A DNA stretch of 55,207 nucleotides from NCBI GenBank assembly GCA_013298075.1, contig JAAFJG010000028.1:1-55207 (forward strand), written 5' to 3'. Under the pieces are notes generated by a model. That model was not told the DNA's origin and searched no databases. It worked only from the letters and a program-made list of their open reading frames with translations. The stretch's first letter is position 1. Each line of letters opens with the position of its first letter. The stretch is from Cytophagales bacterium (GTDB lineage Bacteria; Bacteroidota; Bacteroidia; Cytophagales; Microscillaceae). The position numbers and the translations under genes were made by a program. Positions 33,577-41,569 of the stretch are shown here, in pieces.

Positions 33577-33710
33577 ATATTTTTTAAATGAAAGAGATTT
33601 TAGCACACAGATAACACGGATTTAGCGGATTAATACGGATTTTTTTTCTTTTTTCTTGAATTTTTAATGATTTTTGTCAATTTTTGGTTACCATTTAAAA
33701 AACTCTAATA
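33577..33710 (+). repeat. MITE-like repeat family A, near-complete copy
   Basis: Starts ATATTTTTTAAATGAAAGAG and ends ACCATTTAAAAAACTCTAAT, giving inverted ends around TTTTTTAAATG. Core: CACGGATTTAGCGGATTAAT then ACGGATTTTTTTTC. The inverse copy at 46612-46745 is almost identical over ~130 bases. The rest of the 33545-33895 gap is AT-rich with no gene. Confidence 0.85.
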
Positions 33711-33895
33711 TAAACAATTATTTTTTAAGTAGCGAAAATTGAAAAATTTCACTTTTTAAATTTTGATTATTATCTACTTTTTTTAAATTTTTTTCATAAT
33801 AAACATAGAAATATATTTGAAAAATATGGTTATAAAATTGAATATTTTATCTTGAAAAAGTACAATATTATAGTGCTACATACCACTTAAGGAAG

Positions 33896-35650
33896 TTACG
33901 CTTTGAATTTCTCCCAAATAGACGTATTTATTTCTCTATCTGTCAAAATTTCTAATAATTGAATTTGATTATTATTCTCAAAAATACGTCCTAATCCTTC
34001 TTTTAATGCGTGTATATCGTGAGCCACGTGATACTCAAGTCCAAAAACAGCTGCAAACTTTTCCATTGTTTGTGTGTGTGGCGTATGAAAATAAGTGTCT
34101 AATTCAGGTTGATTTTTTGCGCCATCAATCATACTAAAAATATTCCCCCCAAAATTATTTAATACAATAATTTTCAAATTTTTAGGTAAATATTGATGCC
34201 AAAGTCCGTTTTTATCGTACAAAAACGATAAATCTCCTATTATTAAAACATTGTTTTTTTCAGGTTTTGCAATCGCTGCACCTATGGCAGTACTTACACA
34301 ACCATCAATGCCACTCGTACCACGATTACAAAAAACACTTACTTCAGTAGGTGGAATCCCCCAAAAATTTACATATCTAATAGGCATACTATTACCAATA
34401 TGTAAGTTAGAATTTTTAGGTAGATTTTCTAAAATTTCTCCTACTACTTCAAATTCAGAAAAAGGTTGATGTTCTGCAAAAAAGCGATTTATTTTCATAT
34501 CGCCTAAATTTTCATAATGTTCCCAAGCCAACACAAACTCTTCTTTTTCTCCATCTTCATCTCTTTCTAACAGCGTTTTGAAGTCCCAATCTTCATATAA
34601 TTTTTTCCAAAAATGAATCGGTTCGAGTCTAATAATATGTGTAATGGTTTGAAAAGTATCGGCTACTTCTCCATATGGCTGAATATGTAAATGATATTTT
34701 GGTGGAAAATTTTTTAAAAATAATTTTAAACTCTTAGAAATCAATGATTTACCAAACGTAATTAATATTTCAGGTTGTAATTTTTGTTTTTGTTCTGTTG
34801 TTAAATTTCCTAAAAAAATATCATGATGATGAATAAAATCTAAAGAAGGTAAATTTGCTAAACTATCTGCTACGATAGGTAATTGAAAATCGTGATATAA
34901 TTTTTGTAAAATATGTTGCAAATCTTTATCAAAAAATTGTTGTCCCGCTACTATCAATTTGTAATCATAACTTTCCCACAAATGAAAAATTTCTTGCCAT
35001 TGTTGAGAAGAAAGTTGTAAATTTGGTTTTAATTCTTTCCAAATTCTATTCGTTTTTGGAGTAATACTTGCTTCTTTTTCGGGATAAAAAGGTTCTCTAA
35101 TAGGCACGTTGATATGCACAGGTGCGTAAGGTTGAGATTTGAGTGCCAAACACGCTTCATTCATAATTCTTTCGGCGTGCCAAATAGCATCAGGATGAGA
35201 AAAATTAACAGGCAATTCAAAATATTTTTTGACGTGTTTTCCAAAAATATTTCTTTGTTCTATGGCTTGTCCATCTTGTTGTCCAATCCATTCGGGAGGT
35301 CTATCTGCGGTCAAAATCAGCAATGGAATTTGTTGATAAAACGCCTCAGCAACCGCAGGAGCGTAATTATACACCGAAGAACCAGACGTACAAGCCAAGC
35401 CTACAAAAGTCATTTCTTTGTGGTGAGAAGTATCATTGAGAAATTCGAGGGCTTGCCCCAAAGCAATAAAACATGCACTTCTTTCATCTACTACCGTTAT
35501 TTTTTGTGTGTCGTGATGACGCACAATGCCCAAAGTAAGCGGTGCTACACGTGAACCGGGCGAAATTACCCAATTTTTAATATGATGTTTAACTGCAATA
35601 TCGATGCAATCAAATAAATGTTGTAAGGTTTGGTTAGCTAAATTTTCCAT
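33896..35650 (-). CDS. menD: 2-succinyl-5-enolpyruvyl-6-hydroxy-3-cyclohexene-1-carboxylate synthase
   Basis: A thiamine-diphosphate enzyme joining isochorismate and 2-oxoglutarate, the second dedicated menaquinone step. The 584-residue length is normal. The N-terminal SPGSRVAPLT and VVDERSACFIALG (with catalytic Glu) and GLACTSGSS are MenD-specific; the cofactor site GDLSFLYDKNGL (GDL..N) lies near residue 475. It uses the product of menF at 17.5 kb. TAATTTTG at 35676-35683 is the promoter. menH, menC and menB are not adjacent. Confidence 0.94.
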   Translation of the reverse strand: MENLANQTLQHLFDCIDIAVKHHIKNWVISPGSRVAPLTLGIVRHHDTQKITVVDERSACFIALGQALEFLNDTSHHKEMTFVGLACTSGSSVYNYAPAVAEAFYQQIPLLILTADRPPEWIGQQDGQAIEQRNIFGKHVKKYFELPVNFSHPDAIWHAERIMNEACLALKSQPYAPVHINVPIREPFYPEKEASITPKTNRIWKELKPNLQLSSQQWQEIFHLWESYDYKLIVAGQQFFDKDLQHILQKLYHDFQLPIVADSLANLPSLDFIHHHDIFLGNLTTEQKQKLQPEILITFGKSLISKSLKLFLKNFPPKYHLHIQPYGEVADTFQTITHIIRLEPIHFWKKLYEDWDFKTLLERDEDGEKEEFVLAWEHYENLGDMKINRFFAEHQPFSEFEVVGEILENLPKNSNLHIGNSMPIRYVNFWGIPPTEVSVFCNRGTSGIDGCVSTAIGAAIAKPEKNNVLIIGDLSFLYDKNGLWHQYLPKNLKIIVLNNFGGNIFSMIDGAKNQPELDTYFHTPHTQTMEKFAAVFGLEYHVAHDIHALKEGLGRIFENNNQIQLLEILTDREINTSIWEKFKA

Positions 35651-35675
35651 TTTGATGATGTATATAAAACAAACA

Positions 35676-35683
35676 CAAAATTA
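35676..35683 (-). promoter_or_regulatory. -7 promoter box TAATTTTG for menD
   Basis: TAATTTTG on the minus strand, 25 bases before the menD ATG. Confidence 0.55.
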
Positions 35684-35793
35684 AAGAAACATATTAGCAA
35701 TAGCAAATTTTTATGAAAAATAAGTTATTTTAGAATAAAAAATATTTATCAAAAAAAATAAAAATTAACCAACTTTTTTCAGATAAATAAATA

Positions 35794-35919
35794 ATGTTAC
35801 AAAGTTTTTTGATAGAAATAGGTTTTTTATTGAATCAAAATAGAAAATTTATTTTGGACATCAAGTCTCCAAAAATCTTTCAAGATGCCATAAAAAACTT
35901 GTTAGATTTTTGGAATTAG
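35794..35919 (+). CDS. Possible 41-residue protein
   Basis: A short plus-strand frame, MLQSFLIEIGFLLNQNRKF continuing to FQDAIKNLLDFWN, in the gap between menD and the DUF4296 gene. Its composition looks protein-like, but there is no promoter box, family match or conserved neighbour. It could be a remnant or chance. Confidence 0.2.
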   Translation: MLQSFLIEIGFLLNQNRKFILDIKSPKIFQDAIKNLLDFWN

Positions 35920-35951
35920 AAAATTCTACACGTTTTTAAAATTTGTAGGAT

Positions 35952-36362
35952 TTACTTTGTATTCTCTTTTTTTATTGTATTTTCCTTTTTGACTGGATTT
36001 TCTTTTGCCTTCGCTTTTACTTCTTTCAAACTCAAGCTATCAATTATTTCTTGATAAATTTGTGCGAATACTTTTGTATTTTCACTATAATATTTAAAAC
36101 TTTTGCGAAAACGGACAGAATCTATTTTATGTTTTTTCCAAATAATATCGCTTTCTTTGGTATAATTAAAAATGGCTGTGTCATTATTTGCATATCCTGA
36201 TTCTGAAATTTTTCCTTCCAATAAATGAATATCTATCAAAATAGCACGCATTTTTTCACGAGACAAAATATTTTCGGGAATATTAGTTTTAGAATTGCCA
36301 CAATTTGTTAAGAAAATAATTAGAAAAACGATTAAAAATATAATAACATTTTTTTTTCTCAT
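35952..36362 (-). CDS. DUF4296 lipoprotein
   Basis: A 136-residue lipoprotein with signal MRKKNVIIFLIVFLIIFLTN and lipid-modified cysteine after it. MRAILIDIHLLEGKISESGY, KKHKIDSVRFRKSFKYYSEN and FAQIYQEIIDSL match the DUF4296 pattern; the family is Bacteroidota-specific and uncharacterised. The tail has short repeats (KKENTIKKENTK). The frame extends to TTG at 36455, but promoter TATTTTTG at 36391-36398 lies inside that extension and the lipoprotein signal begins at the ATG at 36362, which is therefore chosen. Confidence 0.8.
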   Translation of the reverse strand: MRKKNVIIFLIVFLIIFLTNCGNSKTNIPENILSREKMRAILIDIHLLEGKISESGYANNDTAIFNYTKESDIIWKKHKIDSVRFRKSFKYYSENTKVFAQIYQEIIDSLSLKEVKAKAKENPVKKENTIKKENTK

Positions 36363-36390
36363 ATAGAAATTTATTAGAAACAAAACTTTG

Positions 36391-36398
36391 CAAAAATA
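36391..36398 (-). promoter_or_regulatory. -7 promoter box TATTTTTG for the DUF4296 gene
   Basis: TATTTTTG followed by C on the minus strand, 28 bases before the ATG at 36362. It decides the start of this gene. Confidence 0.6.
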
Positions 36399-36505
36399 TA
36401 TATTTTGTAATGTAAATAAAGATATTTTTTTCAAAAACACAAAGAAATTAAACAAAAATTCTAATATTTGACATTGATAATCTCCGAATTTTATTTTTTA
36501 GCGTA

Positions 36506-36538
36506 GAGTTGTCAATGTACGAAGCACTTGACAAACTC
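36506..36538 (-). terminator. Hairpin after dsbD, related to that at 25780
   Basis: GAGTTGTCAA pairs imperfectly with TTGACAAACTC around a loop containing CGAAG. Sequence and position (downstream of a minus-strand gene) match the hairpin at 25780-25811. Confidence 0.5.
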
Positions 36539-36597
36539 GGTTTTCTGTAAAAAAACAACATTTGAGATAGTATTTAAAATGCCAGAAAGTTGAATAA

Positions 36598-38751
36598 CTA
36601 TCTCTTTCCAAATTCCTCTTTTCCCTTATCCAAAAAATCAACAAAGTTTTGAGCATTGGCGTTATACGCTTGTGGTTCTACCAATAATTCTCCTTTGTGG
36701 TCGAGCAGACAATAATAAGGTTGTGCATTATTATTAAATTTTACAATCTGAAAATCAGAATTTTGTTCGCCTACCGTTTTTTTAGTTTGTTTGTCATATT
36801 CTGAAATATACCAATCTTTTTCGGACAATAAATGCCTATCATCAACATATAAAGCAATCACAACATAATCATTTTTAAGTCTTTTTAATACTTCTGGTTT
36901 GCTCCAAACACGTGCTTCCATTTCTCTACAATTCACGCACCCATGCCCTGTAAAATCAATAAAAATCGGTTTTTTTACTTTTTTGGCGTATGTTAAACCT
37001 TCTTTATAATCAAAAAAACCATCTAATCGATGCGGTAGTTTTAAATATTCGCTGTGTTTTCTGGTGATTGAATTTGTGTTCGTAGCATTTTCATTATTAC
37101 CAGCATAATTATTATTGATATATAAATCTTCGCCTTCCATAGTCGTAATTGGTGGTAAAATTCCCGCCAAAGGTGGCAAAGGAGCGCCAAACATACCCGG
37201 AACTAAATAAATCGTAAAACTCAAAGTCAAAATACTCATTACTAAACGCATTACGCCAATTCCTTCCGTTGTCTGCTCGTTTTTTAAGTTTAATTTTCCT
37301 AATAAATACAAACCTAAAACGCCAAAAAGAACAATCCATAACGCCAAAAATACTTCTCTATCCAAAATTCCCCAATGATATACTTGGTCGGCTGTACTCA
37401 AAAATTTGAGTGCAATCGCTAATTCTAAAAAACCTAAACATACTTTTAATACACTAAACCAACCGCCCGATTTGGGAAGATTAGACAACCAAGTCGGAAA
37501 GATAGCAAACAACACAAAAGGCAACGCCAAAGCAGTCGAAAAAGACATCATTCCTACAATAGGTTTCAAAATTTGTCCGCCTGCAGCCTGAATTAACAAT
37601 GAGCCAACAATCGGTCCCGTACACGAAAAAGATACTAAAACCAACGTCATTGCCATAAAAAATATGCCATAATAACCACCTTTGTCGGCTTGTTTGTCTG
37701 CTCCCATCACCCAACTATTCGGCAAAGTCAATTCGAATAAACCTAAAAAAGACAAACCAAATATCAAAAATAATAAAAAGAAAAATACGTTTGGCAACCA
37801 ATGTGTACTCAACCAATTCGCAAAAGCAGGTCCATTGATAGCCGCCACCGCAGTTCCGACAATCGTAAAAATAGCCACAATCGAAAATCCATAAAAAAGT
37901 GCTTTTTTAATTCCTTCTCTGTGATAATGTTTGCGTAAAGCAATTTTTTCTTCGTCAGACATTTCTTCTTTCTCTTTTTTACGAGGTAATTTCACAAAAA
38001 AAGTAACCGTAGAAGGTAACAAAGGAAAAATACAAGGCATCAAAAATGCAGCAAATCCACCTAAAAATGACGTAAAAATGAAACTTAACCAATCAGTCAT
38101 TTCATTTTTTTTCTCTGTTTTTTTTTGGTTGATATTTGTTTTGCTATTATTTTTTTTGTCTTCTTTTTTATTCAAAGTTGTATCAACTTCACTCGATTTT
38201 TCTGTTGTTTTTTCGGAATTTAAAGAATCTTTTTTATCGATTTTATTTTCTTTTTTATCGATATTTTCTTCTTTATTTTCTTTTATCACAGCCACATCAA
38301 AACTTACGTCTTCATTGCCATTGATACAAAGTCCCGAAGTTAGATTACAAGTTTGGAAACTTATATTTGCTTTTATGATGGGATTTTCTTGTAAAATTTT
38401 TATTTTTTGCTTAAAAATTGCCTGTTTTTTTACGGTTGAAACTTTCATTTCAAAAATATCATCATATTTTTCAATCGCATTATTGGGTAAAATCGTATTA
38501 CCAACCAACTGAAAAGTAGCATTTTTTTTCAATTCAATTTTAGCAGGAATAGGTCCATCTTCTTTTTCAGTAGCCGAATAAATATACCAATTATCGTCTA
38601 TATTTGCCGTAAAAATTAGGTCAATTTCATCGCCTATTTTTACTTGTTTTTCTGAGGTAGAAAATATCCATTTCGCTGGTTTTTTTATTTGTGCATATAT
38701 ATAGGTATGCGAAAGAACAGCAAAAATCAAAAAGAAAATTATTTTTTTCAT
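36598..38751 (-). CDS. dsbD: Thiol:disulfide interchange protein, DsbD-like
   Basis: Carries reducing power from cytoplasmic thioredoxin to the periplasm. After a signal peptide (to YIYAQ) comes an N-terminal immunoglobulin-like domain (about 22-150) with a Cys pair in FQTCNLTSGLC, a polar Lys/Asp-rich linker (about 155-220), eight membrane helices with FLMPCIFPLLPS and SFSCTGPIVG holding the redox cysteines, and a C-terminal thioredoxin domain with FTGHGCVNCREME (Cys605, Cys608). All three Cys pairs are visible. The extra five residues from TTG at 38766 are disregarded. The Lys-rich linker is longer than in E. coli. Ends at a hairpin near 36506. Confidence 0.92.
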   Translation of the reverse strand: MKKIIFFLIFAVLSHTYIYAQIKKPAKWIFSTSEKQVKIGDEIDLIFTANIDDNWYIYSATEKEDGPIPAKIELKKNATFQLVGNTILPNNAIEKYDDIFEMKVSTVKKQAIFKQKIKILQENPIIKANISFQTCNLTSGLCINGNEDVSFDVAVIKENKEENIDKKENKIDKKDSLNSEKTTEKSSEVDTTLNKKEDKKNNSKTNINQKKTEKKNEMTDWLSFIFTSFLGGFAAFLMPCIFPLLPSTVTFFVKLPRKKEKEEMSDEEKIALRKHYHREGIKKALFYGFSIVAIFTIVGTAVAAINGPAFANWLSTHWLPNVFFFLLFLIFGLSFLGLFELTLPNSWVMGADKQADKGGYYGIFFMAMTLVLVSFSCTGPIVGSLLIQAAGGQILKPIVGMMSFSTALALPFVLFAIFPTWLSNLPKSGGWFSVLKVCLGFLELAIALKFLSTADQVYHWGILDREVFLALWIVLFGVLGLYLLGKLNLKNEQTTEGIGVMRLVMSILTLSFTIYLVPGMFGAPLPPLAGILPPITTMEGEDLYINNNYAGNNENATNTNSITRKHSEYLKLPHRLDGFFDYKEGLTYAKKVKKPIFIDFTGHGCVNCREMEARVWSKPEVLKRLKNDYVVIALYVDDRHLLSEKDWYISEYDKQTKKTVGEQNSDFQIVKFNNNAQPYYCLLDHKGELLVEPQAYNANAQNFVDFLDKGKEEFGKR

Positions 38752-38836
38752 ATTTATAAATCGCAATATTATTTTATCTTATTTACTATAAACATATTTT
38801 CACAAAAAAAAGTGCATTTTAACGAATATTTAATAG

Positions 38837-38940
38837 ATTTTTTAAACTGACAAAGATTTTAGCACGCGGATAACGCTGATTTTACGGATTAAAACGGATT
38901 TTTTATCAATCTTTATTTCTGATTTTAAAAACTCTAATAT
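38837..38940 (+). repeat. MITE-like repeat family A, divergent copy
   Basis: Has TTTTTTAAACTGACAAAGAT, AGCACGCGGATAACGCTGAT, ACGGATTAAAACGGATTTTT and the end TTTTAAAAACTCTAATAT. Shorter than the 33577 copy. Confidence 0.7.
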
Positions 38941-38949
38941 AATCAAAAA

Positions 38950-39504
38950 TTATTTTACATCGATGATATTTTCTGTATATTTTCCTTCTGGAATAGGATT
39001 AATAACCGCTTCTAAATATCCTGTGGGCAATTTTCCACCTGCTATCCAAAGTTCATTCGCTCCAATTTCATTGCCATTTGGCAATCTAATATTGAGTTCG
39101 AAGGGCGATAATATATCAATTCTGACTATTATTTTGCCTTTCCACGCACCCGCAGGAATGCCTAATTGCGTTTCTACATACGATAAATCACCTTTTGCTT
39201 TTTTGATAAGTTTATCCATTTCTTTTTTTGACATCACAAATTGTCCATCGCTTCTGCCCAAAATTTTCCTACCAAATCTGTCTAAAATATCTTTTGTAGT
39301 GAAAAAAGAGGCACCTTTTTCAAAGTTTTTGAGATGTTTTTTAATACATTTTTCGCTCAGATAAACACTCGGTTCAGGGCGACAACCTTTTTTAATTTGT
39401 GTGATAATTTTTTGTGTATTTTTATCAATACAATTATTTTTTTGGGCGAATAAATTTCCCCATTCAAGCAAAAATATAAGAATAAAAAGAATTATTTTTT
39501 TCAT
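38950..39504 (-). CDS. Secreted protein with polymorphic-toxin-like C-terminal domain
   Basis: A 184-residue exported protein with a signal peptide (to GNLFAQ, residue 20) and four cysteines in the mature N-terminal part. The C-terminal ~100 residues (VETQLGIPAGAWKGKIIVRI, then LNIRLPNGNEIGANELWIAG, GGKLPTGYLEAVINPIPEGK) resemble a domain I recall at the C terminus of polymorphic/RHS toxins and similar secreted proteins. The invariant NGNE.GANE.W.PGG-like block could hold an active site. No immunity gene is obvious; the adjacent gene is a DUF2252 protein. The toxin link is recollection plus pattern, not proven. Confidence 0.5.
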   Translation of the reverse strand: MKKIILFILIFLLEWGNLFAQKNNCIDKNTQKIITQIKKGCRPEPSVYLSEKCIKKHLKNFEKGASFFTTKDILDRFGRKILGRSDGQFVMSKKEMDKLIKKAKGDLSYVETQLGIPAGAWKGKIIVRIDILSPFELNIRLPNGNEIGANELWIAGGKLPTGYLEAVINPIPEGKYTENIIDVK

Positions 39505-39590
39505 TTTCTGCCAAGATTTATATGATTTTCAAGATTTTTAATATTAGAAAAATCAGTTAGTTTTTGGTATAATCTAAGAAATAATAAACT

Positions 39591-40787
39591 TTACTTTCCT
39601 TTTTTCTTTTTAGATATATTTGGTTTAGTTTCTTTGGGTTTAGTTTCCTTTGGTTTGGTTTCTTTTACTTTTGGAACAGGAGTTACAATATTTTTCTGTT
39701 GTGCTAATTGACTTAAATATAGTTGATGTCCTGCTAAAACTTCTTGATTCATTTGTTTACCAATTCGGACAAAATCATCAAAATTAGCCGTTAAATGCGT
39801 TAAAATATCCTCAATATTGGCATCTCGAATCGATAATCTATGCCCACGCCCCAACTGCATACCCACACAATACGCCACATCAATTTGTCTAATTTCAGCT
39901 AAATAACCTTTGATTTTAATAGCCACTGTGGGTACTTTTCTCCCCCAATATTCTTGATTTTGATACGTAAAAAATCCCATATTTTCTTCTAAATTAGGGG
40001 CATACAAATCAGACGCTAAAATCATACGTTCGCCATGATGCACGACAGGATTTTTAAAATAATCGTTGTCATTGTCTTGATAAACAGTTTTTAAATCTAA
40101 TAAAATTTTATCTAATTGACTATCGGGATTTTTAGGCATCAACACCAATAAAGCCCTTTGATTGCCCAAAGAACCCAACGCATGTCCAGCTTCTTCGATT
40201 TGATAATCATTTAATAAATGGCTTTCATTTCTACTTTCCAAATAACATTTTAATAAATTATTCAACCAATTATCATTGACATCAATTGGATTTTGGCGTA
40301 ATTTTTTTGCCCATTTATCATCTTTTTTAAGATATTCAGCCGTTGAAATATCCCAATTTACTTTCTTTAAATTTAAAAAATCAGCCAAAGATTTATACGA
40401 ATTACTATCTGCTCGCAAACCGTGTTTATATCCTTCTAAAAAATATTGCAATACTCTTGATGACAAAAAACTTTCATCTTTTTTCTTTCTTTTCAAAGAC
40501 AAAGAACATAAAAAACGTACCAAATCCCACGCATACGGACCCAAACGAGAGCGGTCAAAATCTACCATTCCTGCTCCTTGTTTTACGATAGCAAAATTTT
40601 CGATGTGTGGATTGCCATGCAAAAAAACTTTTGGCATTTTTTCAACATCTATCAATTCCACAAATCTCGCCTGCATACGCAAACACATCGTTCTAAAATA
40701 AAAAAAATAACCTCGTTGGATATTGCTAAAATTTTGGATAGATAAAAGAGAATCAGCCAAAGGATTTCGATTGAATATATTTGTCAT
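39591..40787 (-). CDS. DUF2252 family protein
   Basis: A 398-residue protein of the DUF2252 family, which has a kinase-like fold. VFLHGNPHIENFAIV and GMVDFDRSRLGPYAWDLVRF supply the HGD-x-H-x-N-like and DFD motifs of aminoglycoside-phosphotransferase-like enzymes, with Gly-Asn for the usual Asp-x. VHHGERMILASDLYAP and YWGRKV agree. Phosphate acceptor unknown. The tail is a repeated KETKP (three units) ending in KKKKGK. Promoter TATCTTTG is at 40821-40828. Confidence 0.85.
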   Translation of the reverse strand: MTNIFNRNPLADSLLSIQNFSNIQRGYFFYFRTMCLRMQARFVELIDVEKMPKVFLHGNPHIENFAIVKQGAGMVDFDRSRLGPYAWDLVRFLCSLSLKRKKKDESFLSSRVLQYFLEGYKHGLRADSNSYKSLADFLNLKKVNWDISTAEYLKKDDKWAKKLRQNPIDVNDNWLNNLLKCYLESRNESHLLNDYQIEEAGHALGSLGNQRALLVLMPKNPDSQLDKILLDLKTVYQDNDNDYFKNPVVHHGERMILASDLYAPNLEENMGFFTYQNQEYWGRKVPTVAIKIKGYLAEIRQIDVAYCVGMQLGRGHRLSIRDANIEDILTHLTANFDDFVRIGKQMNQEVLAGHQLYLSQLAQQKNIVTPVPKVKETKPKETKPKETKPNISKKKKGK

Positions 40788-40820
40788 AGTTTGAAAAATA
40801 ATTAGGATAGATTAAAGATG

Positions 40821-40828
40821 CAAAGATA
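40821..40828 (-). promoter_or_regulatory. -7 promoter box TATCTTTG for the DUF2252 gene
   Basis: TATCTTTG followed by C on the minus strand, 33 bases before the ATG. Confidence 0.5.
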
Positions 40829-40877
40829 ATTTTTTTTGCATAATGTTTGTATTTTTACGATATTTTTTTTGAAATTT

Positions 40878-41381
40878 TTATTTTTCGTAGCCTATAATTT
40901 CAAAATCAAACTGATTTTTTTCGTCTTTTTGTTGCGTTTGAATTATTTTTTTGGTAAATAATTTTTCATCAAATTCAGGAAAAAAAGTATCGCCTTTGAC
41001 GTTTGCTTTTACTTTTGTGATAAATAAATAAGTTGCCATTTCTAAAAATTCTTCATAAATTTGCTTGCCACCAATTATCCATAAATTTTGGATATTTTCT
41101 TGTTTGGCGGTTTCTAATACACTTTTTATATCAAAAAAAATTTGAGTTGAATGATTATCAATATTATCAATAACGAAATTTTTTTGTGTAGTTAAAATCC
41201 AATTATTTCGATTGGGCAATGGTTTTTTTAAAGATTCAAAGGTTTTTCTACCCATTACAATCGTTTGATTGGTGGTTTGTTGCTTAAAAAATTGCATATC
41301 TGCAGAAAGTTTCCAAGGAATTTGATTATCAATTCCAATTACTTTATTTTCTGACATTGCAACAATTATCGTAATTTTCAT
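40878..41381 (-). CDS. folA: Dihydrofolate reductase
   Basis: Reduces dihydrofolate to tetrahydrofolate with NADPH. The N terminus MKITIIVAMSENKVIGIDNQ followed by IPWKLSADMQFFK contains the catalytic acid Asp28 and Trp23; GRKTFESLKKPLPNRNNWIL is the NADPH-binding segment and IIGGKQIYEEFL the second glycine pair. The 167-residue length is normal. A longer frame runs to 41477, but promoter TACATTTG at 41416-41423 lies inside it and the family N terminus is at 41381. thyA, its usual neighbour, is not here. Trimethoprim sensitivity cannot be judged. Confidence 0.93.
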   Translation of the reverse strand: MKITIIVAMSENKVIGIDNQIPWKLSADMQFFKQQTTNQTIVMGRKTFESLKKPLPNRNNWILTTQKNFVIDNIDNHSTQIFFDIKSVLETAKQENIQNLWIIGGKQIYEEFLEMATYLFITKVKANVKGDTFFPEFDEKLFTKKIIQTQQKDEKNQFDFEIIGYEK

Positions 41382-41415
41382 TTTTTTTTTGATATTATTT
41401 TTGATTTTTTTTCTG

Positions 41416-41423
41416 CAAATGTA
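41416..41423 (-). promoter_or_regulatory. -7 promoter box TACATTTG for folA
   Basis: TACATTTG followed by C on the minus strand, 34 bases before the folA ATG. Confidence 0.5.
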
Positions 41424-41541
41424 GTAATTTTTTATGGAATAAACAAATTGATATTTTGAGGAAAATTTATTGAACAATACAGAATATCAATTTCACAAAG
41501 TTAAAAAAAGTTAAAAATATCTATGTTTATTTTTTTTGTTT

Positions 41542-41549
41542 TATCTTTG
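41542..41549 (+). promoter_or_regulatory. -7 promoter box TATCTTTG for the kinase at 41570
   Basis: TATCTTTG, 20 bases before the ATG. Confidence 0.5.
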
Positions 41550-41569
41550 TGATATAAACATAAAAATTA

